From Nannocystineae bacterium (GTDB lineage Bacteria > Myxococcota_A > Polyangia > Haliangiales > Haliangiaceae), in NCBI GenBank assembly GCA_007133195.1, contig SLNH01000173.1, positions 1-46,364 on the forward strand: a stretch of DNA of 46,364 bases, in the 5' to 3' direction. The position numbers were made by a program, and so were the translations under genes. Below the pieces are notes generated by a model, which saw only the letters and a program-made list of their open reading frames with translations, had not been told where the DNA came from and made no database searches. Positions 7,552-17,000 of this stretch are shown one piece after another; positions within the stretch are counted from its first letter, which is position 1; each line of letters begins with the position of its first letter.

Positions 7552-8895
7552 ATGGCGCACTCGATGGCACATCGGCACGAAACCGCCCCGAGCGCGGCGC
7601 CGGGACGCGTGCGCCGCGCCCGGTGCGCCAGGCACTGGCGCGGCAGGCTCGCCCCCGCCGTGGCGACAGCTTTGCTTTTCATCGCGAGCGGCTGCGCCGG
7701 CCCATCGGGCTCCAACGCGCACGGCGACGACGACTCGGACACCGAAACTGACGACAGCGAGGGCGCGCCCGAAGCGCGGGGCGACGCAGGCCCCGGGCAT
7801 GTGCGCGAACGGGAGCAGCGCGGGGCCGTCACGGGCGGCCTGCGCGCGCTGTCAGACCGGCTCGAAGGCGCCGCGCATGATACGCGCAGCTCGGCCCTCG
7901 ACGAGCGCGCGGCCATCCGCGAGCGCGCGATGGACCCGGGTGCGCCGCTACCGGATCCGGTGCGCGAAAATCTGGCCTCCATCGAGTCCGATCCGCCGCC
8001 CGGGGCGCTCACCCTCGACAGCCACTACTGGGTGTCGAATGAAGATCACCACCACATGTTCCGGGAGACCATCGACTCGCACGGTGGGATCTACCTCGGC
8101 GTCGGCACGGACCAAAACTACTTGATGGCGGCGTGGGCCGAGTCGCCGATCCTCCTCCTCATGGACTTCGACGAACAGATCCGCAACCTCCACCACGTCT
8201 ACGGCGTCGTACTGTCGCGGGTCGATTCGCCGGACGCGTTCGTCGCCCAGTGGTCGCCGCGCGGCGAGGACGAGGTCCGAGACTGGCTGCGGGACGAGTA
8301 CGACGACGAGGCGAGGCAGGCACAGCTTCTCCGCACGTTTTCGATCGCGCGCGCCACGGTCTTTCACCGCCTGCGCCAGATCGCCGAGGACTATCGCGAG
8401 CGGGGCATCCCCACCTTCGTCACGGACCAAGAGCAATACGACTTCATACGCGGGCTGTGGGACGCCGGGCGCGTATTCCCGATCCGTGGCGATCTCACCG
8501 GCGACGCGACCATGGTCGACATCGCGCAAACTCTCGAGGACCTCGGCCTGCGGCTCGGCCTCGTGTATACATCGAACGCAGAGCAGTACTTTTCGTTTTC
8601 ACCTGCCTACCGGCGAAACATCTCGGTGCAGCCGTTTGCCCAAGACGGCCTGATCCTCCGCACCCGGCCGATGGAGCGGCTCGGCTACCCCGAAGAGAGC
8701 GACTACCACTACAACATTCAAGACGCGTGGAACTTCGCCGCGTGGCTCGAGCAGAGCGATGTGCCGAACGCGGGCGCGCTCCTCGTCCACCACCGCGAGC
8801 CCTCGGATCGGCGGGGGCTGTCGTTCGTGCGCAAAGATCCCGTCGTCGCCGACACGCCTCCCGAAATCGCGGGTGAGGGCGAGGCGGCGCGATGA
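7552..8895 (+). CDS. LIC_10091-like lipoprotein, function unknown
   Basis: The 447-residue protein has an Arg-rich N-terminus, a hydrophobic stretch (about 35-45) and a lipobox ASGC with Cys48, followed by an acidic Asp/Thr-rich linker typical of surface lipoproteins. The core (about 155-430) has blocks such as YWVSNEDHHHMF, GGIYLGVGTDQNYLMA and LGLVYTSNAEQYFSF. These resemble proteins annotated LIC_10091 in Leptospira and Myxococcota, which I recall as having a methyltransferase-like fold; that recollection is unverified. An ATG at 7564 would shorten the protein by four residues. The stop overlaps the next start as ATGA, so the lipoprotein and the serine hydrolase are translationally coupled and probably act together in the envelope. 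Confidence 0.72.
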   Translation: MAHSMAHRHETAPSAAPGRVRRARCARHWRGRLAPAVATALLFIASGCAGPSGSNAHGDDDSDTETDDSEGAPEARGDAGPGHVREREQRGAVTGGLRALSDRLEGAAHDTRSSALDERAAIRERAMDPGAPLPDPVRENLASIESDPPPGALTLDSHYWVSNEDHHHMFRETIDSHGGIYLGVGTDQNYLMAAWAESPILLLMDFDEQIRNLHHVYGVVLSRVDSPDAFVAQWSPRGEDEVRDWLRDEYDDEARQAQLLRTFSIARATVFHRLRQIAEDYRERGIPTFVTDQEQYDFIRGLWDAGRVFPIRGDLTGDATMVDIAQTLEDLGLRLGLVYTSNAEQYFSFSPAYRRNISVQPFAQDGLILRTRPMERLGYPEESDYHYNIQDAWNFAAWLEQSDVPNAGALLVHHREPSDRRGLSFVRKDPVVADTPPEIAGEGEAAR

Positions 8896-10208
8896 GCGGG
8901 CAAAGCGGCCCGCGCGGGGCCGCCGCCTTGGCGGCCGCGGTCCTTTCCCTCCTCGCCGCCGAGACGCGCGCGCAGGTCCCCCGGCCCGCGGATGCTCCGG
9001 GTCAGTGCGCGGACGGCTCCCCGGCCGCGAGCGGCGACGCCATCCTCCCTGCGCGGCTCGCTGACAGCCTGTCCCCGCGGCTTCGCCCCCTCGTCACCGA
9101 CGCCGAGACGCACCGGCTGCAAATTCTCGTCGGCGAGGTCATCGAGCGCGAGGGGCAAAAGCCCTGTTTGCGCCAGCGCGGCTACCGCGTAGACGCCGAG
9201 TATTTCTACCCGGCGAGCTCGATCAAAATTCTGGCTGCCATCGCGGCGCTCGAGTCCCTGTCCGGCGAGCCGTGGACACGCGACGTCAACCTGGCCGAAC
9301 CGCTGTATGTGCACGCCCCGTCACGAGCGGCCTTCGAAGGCCTGTCCGCGGCAGATCGGCACGACGCGAAGGTCCTGGCGGAAGCGACGTTCGAGCCGAC
9401 AAGAGCGGGCTCGCTCGAGGCACTGATCGCCGCGAGCCTCGTCGTGTCCAGCAATGCCGCGTTCAACCGCCTGTTCGACGTCGCCGGACACGAGCACCTG
9501 AACCGCGCGATGTGGTCGGCCGGCCTGGACAGCGCGCGCCTGCGCCATCGACTGTTTTCGCCGCGCACGAAGCAGCAAGAGCGCTTCTCGCCCGCGATCA
9601 GCGTACCCGCCGGCCGGGGCGCGCTCGAACCCGCCCTGCCCGCGCGCACGAGCGACTTGGAGCTCCCCCCGCTGGACATCACAGGCCAGAAAATAGGCTC
9701 AACTTACATCGAGGACGGCGCGGTGCGGACCGGGCCGATGGACTTTTCCGGGTTCAACTACCTCTCGCTTCGCGACCACCAAGCCCTCATGATCGCGCTC
9801 CACCGGCCCGAGCTCACAGACGTGGATTTTTCCGGCCTGGGGCGCGAGCACCGCGAGCTGCTCACCGAGGCCATGCTCCGCGATCCGGCGGCGTTCGCCG
9901 AGGAGCGCGGCCAAGACCTCGGCGCGGATCCCGAGCGCCGGTTCAAGCCCGCCCGGCCGGGTGTGGCCGAGGTGCTGCCGCGCGAGCGCATCCGCTATTA
10001 CAACAAGGGCGGGCGGGCTTACGGCTTTCACATCGAAAACGCCTACATCGCCGATGCCCGAAGCGATCGCGGGGTATTTTTGACCGCGGTCGCCTACGTG
10101 AACGAAAACCGCCGGTTAAACGACAACGTCTACGAGTACGACGAGCTGAGCTTCCCCCTGTTTCACGAGCTCGGGGAGCTCGTGGCCCGCCGCGCCTTCG
10201 CCCGCTGA
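8892..10208 (+). CDS. Exported serine hydrolase of the beta-lactamase/transpeptidase fold
   Basis: The 438-residue protein begins with a signal peptide (about 1-27, cleavage near TRA-QV). It has the three motifs of class A beta-lactamase-like enzymes: S109-x-x-K112 in YPASSIKIL (nucleophile), SSN in SLVVSSNAAFNRL, and KGG in YYNKGGRAYG in place of KTG. It is longer than a class A beta-lactamase (about 290) because of an insert between the second and third motifs. It could be a peptidoglycan-modifying enzyme, an esterase or a distant beta-lactamase; the sequence does not decide. The start overlaps the upstream stop by ATGA, coupling it to the LIC_10091-like lipoprotein. Confidence 0.8.
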   Translation: MSGQSGPRGAAALAAAVLSLLAAETRAQVPRPADAPGQCADGSPAASGDAILPARLADSLSPRLRPLVTDAETHRLQILVGEVIEREGQKPCLRQRGYRVDAEYFYPASSIKILAAIAALESLSGEPWTRDVNLAEPLYVHAPSRAAFEGLSAADRHDAKVLAEATFEPTRAGSLEALIAASLVVSSNAAFNRLFDVAGHEHLNRAMWSAGLDSARLRHRLFSPRTKQQERFSPAISVPAGRGALEPALPARTSDLELPPLDITGQKIGSTYIEDGAVRTGPMDFSGFNYLSLRDHQALMIALHRPELTDVDFSGLGREHRELLTEAMLRDPAAFAEERGQDLGADPERRFKPARPGVAEVLPRERIRYYNKGGRAYGFHIENAYIADARSDRGVFLTAVAYVNENRRLNDNVYEYDELSFPLFHELGELVARRAFAR

Positions 10209-10281
10209 CAGCCTTCGGGTGCCCGAGGCGCGCCGCGGACAGTGGCGGCCGGGCTCGCATCGCGCTAGGCTGCTCGCGTTC

Positions 10282-10668
10282 ATGCGACGAATCGCCGCCA
10301 CCGTCGCGCTGCTCGCGACCCTCGTTGCGCCCATTCACGCCGCCGCCAGCGCCGGAATGCCGGGCTGCGACGGGGTGCGGGCGAGCGACTGCTGCTGCCC
10401 GATGCCGCAGGGCGACGAAGCCGACGAGCGGACCGGCCCGGCGGTGGAGGGCGTGTGCTGCTGCGACGTCGAGCCGGCGGCGGCCACATCCTCGTCTTCG
10501 CCCATGAGCCCCCCGCCTGCCTCGCCCGCCGTCGTTGCGGCGGGGGCTGCGGAGATCGCCGACGTGCAGGCGGCCTGCGGGGCCGGCGAGCCACTTGCCT
10601 ATGCCCCGGCGCGCGGCCCGCCGCCGACGGGCACACTTTTTAGCCAAGCCATCGCGCTCCTCCTCTGA
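10282..10668 (+). CDS. Small exported Cys-rich protein ahead of the metal efflux operon
   Basis: This 128-residue protein is not recognised as a named family. The start MRRIAATVALLATLVAP is chosen because it gives a clean signal peptide cleaved near AAA-SA; an upstream ATG at 10219 would bury it. The mature part has two cysteine clusters, DCCCPMP and GVCCCDVEP, about 28 residues apart, then a Ser/Pro/Ala-rich tail. Adjacent cysteines in the periplasm suggest soft-metal (Cu/Ag) binding, and the next genes encode a Cus-type exporter, so a periplasmic metal-binding accessory is a reasonable inference. It resembles in style the small DUF2946-type proteins found beside copper genes, but I could not match it firmly. 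A 158-base gap separates it from the outer-membrane component. Confidence 0.62.
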   Translation: MRRIAATVALLATLVAPIHAAASAGMPGCDGVRASDCCCPMPQGDEADERTGPAVEGVCCCDVEPAAATSSSSPMSPPPASPAVVAAGAAEIADVQAACGAGEPLAYAPARGPPPTGTLFSQAIALLL

Positions 10669-10731
10669 GCGCGGCGACCTCCGTCCGCAGCGGCCACGTT
10701 CGCTCACCCGCGAGCGCACTTTCGATCTCGT

Positions 10732-10741
10732 CATGCGCATG
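10732..10741. promoter_or_regulatory. 10-base palindrome upstream of cusC
   Basis: CATGCGCATG is a perfect palindrome about 85 bases before the cusC-like start. It could be a half of an operator or a chance match. Confidence 0.2.
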
Positions 10742-10790
10742 GGCCGCGCCGGACGGTGTGCTCCGAAGGAGCCCGAGTCGCCCACCATCG

Positions 10791-10808
10791 CGGCCCGCGC
10801 GCGGGCCG
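10791..10808. promoter_or_regulatory. 18-base perfect palindrome in the cusC leader
   Basis: CGGCCCGCGCGCGGGCCG is self-complementary over 18 bases and ends 18 bases before the ATG at 10827, next to the ribosome-binding site GGAGGAG. It may be an operator or form a leader hairpin affecting translation; GC-only palindromes are also favoured by base composition. Confidence 0.35.
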
Positions 10809-10826
10809 TGACCACGGAGGAGTGTT

Positions 10827-12206
10827 ATGGAAATCCGCCCCCTGCGGGGCTCGGCGGTGGCCGCGGCCGCTGCCTTGGCCGCTTGCGCCGGCTCACCCCA
10901 AGCCTACGACGACCTGCGTCGCGACTACGATCGCCTCCCCTACCCCGAGGCGGCTGACGCGCCACCTGCCTCCGATCCGTTCGCTGGCGCGGAGGCGCTC
11001 GAGCGCGCGCCCCTGGTCGAGGCGGTGCTCGAGCGAAATCCCAGCATCGAGGCCGCGCGGCAGGCTTGGATCCAAGCCACCGAGGAGGTGCCCGCGGAGC
11101 GATCGCTGAGCGATCCCATGCTCCAGTACAGCATCGCCCCGCTGTCCGCGATCGACGACGACGCGCGGTTCGGACACTCGGTCCGGCTAAGCCAGAGGCT
11201 GCCGTGGCCCGGCGTGCGGGGCGCTCGCGGCGACGTGGCCGTTGCCAGGGCCGAGGCTCTGCAGGGCGATTATCTGAGCGCGCGGCTCGAGCTCGCGCTC
11301 GCCGCTGCGACGCTTTACGACGAGTACTACCGCGTCGCCCGCGAGCTCGAAATCAACGAGACCCACATCGAGCTGCTCGCAGACGCCCAGGCGGGCGCCC
11401 GCGCCGAGTTCGAGGCCGGCCGCGCCACCCTTCAAGATCCGCTTCAAGCCGAGGTCGAAGCCTCCCACCTCGAGCACCGCCGCCTCGCGCTGCGCGGCGA
11501 GCACGACGAGATCGTCGCGAGGTTAAACGCCCTATTGCACCGCGACCACCGGACGCCGCTGCCGCCGGCGCCCGAGGCGAGGGACATCCCCGAACCGATC
11601 GCGGCCCCGGCGGAAGCGCTCATCGCGCTGGCGCTTGCCGAGCGCACGGAGCTGGACAGCGCGGAGGCCGAAATCCGAGCTGGCGAGGCGGCCCTGGATC
11701 TCGCCGGCGCCGAAGACCGACCCCAGTTCGGCGTGTCGGCCATGTACGACAGCATGTGGCCGGGGCTGTCCCACCAGATCATGGTGGGCCTGGAAATGAG
11801 CCTCCCGATCTGGCGCGAGCGCCGGCGCGGCGACCGCGACGCGGCCCGCGCGCAGCGCGAGCGGGCCAGGGCCGAACACGATCACCTCGCGACGGAGATC
11901 GCCGCCGACGTCGTGGCGCTCCACCGCCGCGCGACCGAAACGCTGCACGTGGTCGTTCACTACCAAAACGAGATCATCCCCGCCGCCGAGGACCGAGCGG
12001 AGGCGGCCCACGCCGCGTTCGTGGCGGGCGACTTGAGCTTCAACGCGCTCGTGGACGCGCTCACGCGGCTTCGCGATCAGGAGCTCGAGTACGAACAGCA
12101 CCTCGCCGAGCTGTATACGCGCCGCGCCGCGCTCGCGCGCTCCGTAGGGCGGGTCCCGGGGGAGCTGGACGACATCGCCGGCGGAGCGATTCAGGAGGCC
12201 CCATGA
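10827..12206 (+). CDS. cusC: CusC-like outer-membrane efflux lipoprotein (TolC family)
   Basis: The protein is the outer-membrane duct of a tripartite metal exporter. Its 459 residues begin with a lipoprotein signal ending LAAC (Cys20), as in CusC. Two long alpha-helical repeats follow, rich in Ala, Glu and Arg (about 60-265 and 275-440), the hallmark of TolC-family periplasmic tunnels. The conserved block LSQRLPWPGVRGARGDVA and a second-repeat equivalent (VGLEMSLPIWRERRRGD) are visible. The start has a strong ribosome site, GGAGGAG, about four bases upstream. The stop overlaps the next start as ATGA. The order C-B-A matches cus/sil/czc operons; copper/silver is favoured over cobalt-zinc-cadmium because of the partner proteins. 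Confidence 0.88.
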   Translation: MEIRPLRGSAVAAAAALAACAGSPQAYDDLRRDYDRLPYPEAADAPPASDPFAGAEALERAPLVEAVLERNPSIEAARQAWIQATEEVPAERSLSDPMLQYSIAPLSAIDDDARFGHSVRLSQRLPWPGVRGARGDVAVARAEALQGDYLSARLELALAAATLYDEYYRVARELEINETHIELLADAQAGARAEFEAGRATLQDPLQAEVEASHLEHRRLALRGEHDEIVARLNALLHRDHRTPLPPAPEARDIPEPIAAPAEALIALALAERTELDSAEAEIRAGEAALDLAGAEDRPQFGVSAMYDSMWPGLSHQIMVGLEMSLPIWRERRRGDRDAARAQRERARAEHDHLATEIAADVVALHRRATETLHVVVHYQNEIIPAAEDRAEAAHAAFVAGDLSFNALVDALTRLRDQELEYEQHLAELYTRRAALARSVGRVPGELDDIAGGAIQEAP

Positions 12207-14035
12207 CCGCGAAGGAAACAGTGCTGAGATGGAGGCGCCCGGCCTACGTCGGGGCGGCTTTCGCCCTGGCGGTCATCGTGTTCCTCATCGGGCGCGCCAC
12301 GGCGCCGGGGGACGCCCAGGACCACGACCACGACCACGACCACGCGAGCGCGGCGGGCGAGGGCGACGAGCAGATCTACTACTGCTCGATGCACCCCGAC
12401 CAGCAGTCTACGGATCCGGACGCGACCTGCCCGATTTGCGGCATGGACCTCGTTCCCATGCCGGATGACGATCACCCCGAGGAAGCGGACATGCCGATCC
12501 TCCGCGTGGGCGAGCGCGCCGCGGCGCTCCTAGGCGTGGAGGTGGCGCCCGCCGAGCGGCGCGGCGCCCACAGCGACCTCGACCTGCAGGGCCACGTCGA
12601 GGCCGACGAGCGCCGGCTCACCGACGTGGTCGCCCGAAGCGACGGGTTCGTGGAGCGCCAGTACGCGGCGCACGAGTGGCAAGAGGTGCGGCGCGGCCAG
12701 GCCCTGGCCTCCATCTACAGCCCGGCGGTGACGGCCGCTGCGAGAGAGCTCCTCATCATCCAGCGCACGGGTTCTGGCCGGCCCGGCGGCGTGAGCCTCG
12801 AGTCGGGTAAAGAGAGGCTCCGCCGGCTTGGCGCGCCCGAGGCATACATCGAGGAGGTCCTCGAGACCGGAGAAGTGCCGCGGACCTATACGCTCCGCAG
12901 TCCGGCGAGCGGCGTGATCACGGCCATCGATGGCCGCGAGGGGCATGCCATGAAGGAGGGGGAGCGCCACATTCAGATTGCCGACCTGTCCTCGGTGTGG
13001 GTCCAGCTCCAGGCATACGAACACGACGTCCAAGGTATCGAGATCGGCGATCCGGCGGCGGTCAGCGCGCGAGCTTACCCGGGCGAGGCATTCGACGGCG
13101 GAGTCGCGTTCGTGGATCCCGCGGTGGATGCGGAGCGCCGCACCGTGCGCGTTCGCCTCGAGGTCGAAAATCCAGACGGCCGATTGAAGCCGGGCATGTT
13201 CGTGCGCGGACGCTTGGGTAAGCCCTCGGACGCAGACAGTGACGACGACGTCGCCGAGGCCCTGGACGAAGCGCCGCTCGTGATCCCGCGCTCGGCGCCG
13301 CTGCTCACGGGCCGGCGAGCCGTCGTTTACGTGCAGCAGCCGAGCGACGAGGGATTCGTCTACGAGGGGCGCGACGTCGAGCTCGGCGGACGCATGGGCG
13401 ACGTCTACCCCGTGCTGTCCGGGCTCGAAGAGGGCGAGCTCGTCGTGGTGCGCGGCGCCTTCCGCATCGACAGCGAGCTGCAGATCCGCGGGCGGCCCAG
13501 CATGATGACGCCCGGGGAGTTCTTCGCCGTGGGCGACGACGTGGACGACCCTGGCGAGGCGCTTCGCGCGCTCGATGCCGACGCCATCCCCGCCGCCTTC
13601 GCCAGCGGGACCGGGGCCGCGCTCGAGCACTACTTCGAGCTCACGTCCGCGCTCGCGGACGATGACTTCGAGCGCGCTCACGCCGCGGCCTCGCGGATGG
13701 GGGAGGAAGTCGCGGGAATCGACGCTAGTAACCTTTCCGCCGCCGCCGGCGAGGCTTGGGAATCGGTGCAGCTCGAGCTCACGGGCCCCCTGGCAGCCAT
13801 GGAGCAGGCCGGCGATCTGGACGGGCTGCGCGAGCCGCTCGAGCTTTTGGACGAGCCGCTCGTCATCCTCGCGACGCTCGTCGAGGAGGCCGAGGGCATC
13901 GAGGTCTATCGCGGCACGTGCCCGATGACGCCGAGTGGGACGGGGCACTGGCTGCAGCCCGATGACGAGATCGCAAACCCCTATATGGGCCACGAGATGC
14001 TCCAGTGCGGGAGCATCGAGCCGGTGACGCCATGA
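12203..14035 (+). CDS. cusB: CusB-like periplasmic adaptor with N-terminal heavy-metal-binding domain
   Basis: The adaptor links the inner-membrane pump to the outer-membrane duct and passes metal to it. Of its 610 residues, about 13-30 form a membrane anchor, followed by a His/Asp repeat (41-47). A heavy-metal-binding domain, YYCSMHPDQQS...CPICGMDLVPM, lies at 59-86. The membrane-fusion core follows, with a lipoyl/barrel-sandwich part (SPASGVITAIDGREGHAMKE) and beta-barrel (PGEAFDGGVAFVDPAVD). The last 150 residues are DUF3347-like, ending GTCPMTPSGTGHWLQ...NPYMGHEMLQCG, a tail typical of Cu-type adaptors. The start at 12203 is set by the ATGA overlap with cusC and AGGAGG five bases upstream; the frame is open far upstream only because it is a shadow of cusC. 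Confidence 0.92.
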   Translation: MTAKETVLRWRRPAYVGAAFALAVIVFLIGRATAPGDAQDHDHDHDHASAAGEGDEQIYYCSMHPDQQSTDPDATCPICGMDLVPMPDDDHPEEADMPILRVGERAAALLGVEVAPAERRGAHSDLDLQGHVEADERRLTDVVARSDGFVERQYAAHEWQEVRRGQALASIYSPAVTAAARELLIIQRTGSGRPGGVSLESGKERLRRLGAPEAYIEEVLETGEVPRTYTLRSPASGVITAIDGREGHAMKEGERHIQIADLSSVWVQLQAYEHDVQGIEIGDPAAVSARAYPGEAFDGGVAFVDPAVDAERRTVRVRLEVENPDGRLKPGMFVRGRLGKPSDADSDDDVAEALDEAPLVIPRSAPLLTGRRAVVYVQQPSDEGFVYEGRDVELGGRMGDVYPVLSGLEEGELVVVRGAFRIDSELQIRGRPSMMTPGEFFAVGDDVDDPGEALRALDADAIPAAFASGTGAALEHYFELTSALADDDFERAHAAASRMGEEVAGIDASNLSAAAGEAWESVQLELTGPLAAMEQAGDLDGLREPLELLDEPLVILATLVEEAEGIEVYRGTCPMTPSGTGHWLQPDDEIANPYMGHEMLQCGSIEPVTP

Positions 14036-17000
14036 CCCAGGGCTCGGCCGCGGATCGGAGTGTCCTGGGCCGCGTCGTGCGCGGCTGCCTGGACCAGAAG
14101 CTCGTCGTCGGGATCGTGGCGCTGCTGCTCGCGGGCTGGGGGATCGCCACGGCGCCGTTCGACTGGGACACGGGCAAGCTGCCGCGTGATCCGGTGCCGG
14201 CCCTCGCGATTCCGAACCTCGGCGAAAACCAGCAAATCGTGTTTACCGAGTGGCCTGGGCGTTCGCCCGAGGACGTTCAAGATCAGGTCACGTATCCGCT
14301 CAGCGTCGAGCTGATGGGCATCCCGGGCGTCGAGGAAGTGCGGAGCAATTCGGTGTTCGGGTTTTCGATGATCTTTTTGATCTTCGAGGAGGGCATCGAG
14401 TTTTACTGGTCGCGAGCGCGCATCTTGGAGAAGCTAAACGCGCTGCCGGCCGGCACCCTCCCGGACGGCGTCGCCCCCGCGCTCGGCCCGGACGCGACCG
14501 CGCTGGGTCAGGTGTTCTGGTACACGCTCGAAGGTCGGGACTCGCAGGGCGAGCCCGCGGGGGGCTGGGATCTCGACGAGCTCCGCACTGTGCAGGATTG
14601 GTATGTCCGCCACGGGCTCTTGAGCGCCCCGGGCATCAGCGAGGTCGCCTCCATCGGCGGACACGTGAGCGAGTACCAGGTCGACGTCGATCCCGACGCG
14701 CTGCGCGCCCACGGCGTGACGCTCACCCAGGTCTTGCGCGCCGTGGAGGACAGCAACCTGGACGTCGGCGCCGGCGTCACCGAGATCAACCGGGTCGAAT
14801 ACCTCGTGCGCGGGCGGGGCTTCATCCAAGACATCGCCGACCTCGAGCGCGCCGTGGTAGAGGCTCGGGGCGACGGCGTCCCCATTCGCGTTCGCGACGT
14901 CGCCGACGTGGAGCGCGGACCGAGGGAACGGCGCGGGGCGATCACCGTAGGCGGCGCCGAGGCCGTGGGCGGTGTCGCCATCGTCCGCGAGGGCTACAAC
15001 CCGCTGCACGCAATCCAGAACGTCCGCGACCAAATCGACGAGCTCGGCCCGGGCATGCCCGAGAAGGCCATCATCGACTGGAGCGCCACGTCCCGCGCCG
15101 AGGTCTCCGCCTTCGCCGAGGAGCGCGGGTTTCGCGCGTTTTTGTCCGAGGCCCCGGGTGACCTCGACCACGACGCCTGGACGTCGTGGATGGACGACAA
15201 CCCGCGCGCGCCCTGGACCGAGCACCTCGGCCCGCTGGCGAACTGGGTGAGCGATCCCTCGGGAGAAGCGTGGCCCAGTTGGCTGAGCCGCAGCCGGCTC
15301 GAGATCGTCCCGTTTTACGACCGCAGCGGCCTCATCCACGAAACGCTCGGCACGCTGAAAGGCGCGCTGATCCAGCAAATCCTCGTCACGATCCTCGTCG
15401 TGATCGTGCTCCTCGTGCACCTTCGCAGCGCGCTCGTGATCAGCGCCATGCTTCCGTTCGCCGTGCTCCTCAGCTTCATCATGATGAAGCTGTTCGGCGT
15501 CGACGCAAACGTCGTCGCACTGGCAGGGATCGCGATCTCGATCGGGACGATCGTGGACATGGGCGTGATCGTCACCGAGAACGTCTACCGGCACCTGCGC
15601 GAAGCACCCGCCGACGAGCCGCGGCGCGAGGTCATCTTCCGCGGCACCCGCGAGGTCAGCTCCGCGATCATCACGGCCATCGCCACCACGCTGATCAGTT
15701 TCTTGCCGGTGTTCACGATGACCGGCGCCGAGGGCCGGATGTTCGGCCCCCTCGCGTACACGAAGACCTTCGTGCTGATCGCTGCGATCTTCATCGCCGT
15801 GACCATCCTCCCCGCGGCTCTGCACCTGCTGAGCGCAAACCGCCCGCGCGGCTCGATGCGGCGCTCTTTGCATATCGGGCTCGGCCTGGCGTGCGCGGCG
15901 GTGCTCACCGCCAGCGTCGTGCAGGGCTGGCCGGTCGCGGCCGGGGCGGCCGTCATCGCCCTTTGCCTCACGCTCGTCCGCCTCGCGGGTGATGGCGCCG
16001 CCGCGGTAGGCCCGCCGCGCGTCCAGGCAGCCGCAAGGCGCGCCGCAGGCCTCGTGGGCGGCGCCGCCGGGCTGTTTGCCCGCCAACCGTGGCTGTTGTC
16101 CGCCGCCGCGGCGGCCGTCGTCGGCTGGATTCTGGCCGGCGTCTGGGAACCGCTCGGCCCCGAGCCGGGCCACGCCGGTAACGCGCTGTTCGTGGGGCTC
16201 GTCGTCGGCGGAATTCTCGGCGCGCTGACCGCGTTCCGCCGCGCCTACGTGCCGCTTTTGCGATGGTCGCTCCGCAACAAGGCCGCGGCGCTCAGCCTGC
16301 CGATCGCGCTCGTGCTCGCCGGGCCAACGATCTGGCTCGGCTTCGACCGGGTCTTCGGCTTCGTCCCCGCCGCCGCGGAAGGCGTGGGCCTGAGCGACGA
16401 CGGCGTCCGCGAAAGCCGCCCGTACAGCGCCCTTCGCAACGCGTTCCCAGGGCTCGGCCGGGAATTCATGCCCCCGTTCGACGAGGGTTCGTTTTTGTGG
16501 ATGCCCACGCTCTCCTATCACGGTTCGATCGGCGAGGCACTCGAGATCCTCCGCTACCAAGATCTGGCGATCGAGAGCGTCCCGGAGGTCGCCGGCGTCT
16601 ACGGCAAGATCGGCCGGGCGGAGACGGCGCTCGATCCCGCGCCGGTGGGAATGCTCGAATCGGTCATCCATTACAAGAGCGAATACAAGACGGACGACGC
16701 CGGCCGGCGCCTCTCTTTCGCTTACGACGCGTCGAGCGGCGAGTTTTCGCGCGACGAAGACGGCGAGCTCATCCCGGACGACGGAGGTCGCGCCTATCGC
16801 CAGTGGCGCGATCACATCAATACCCCCGACGACATTTGGGAGGAGATCGTCGCCGCCGCCGAGATGCCGGGCGTCACCTCGGCCCCGCAACTTCAGCCCA
16901 TCGAGACGCGGCTCACGATGCTGCAAACCGGCATGCGCGCGCCCATGGGGGTCAAGGTGCGCGGCCCGGACCTCGAGACGCTCGAGTCGGTGGTGGCCGA

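Noticed and set aside
11066..12202. Upstream extension of the cusB frame
   Set aside because: It lies inside cusC in another frame; the real start is fixed by AGGAGG and the ATGA overlap at 12203.
12530..13993. 487-codon minus-strand frame opposite cusB
   Set aside because: No motif; a shadow of the adaptor gene.
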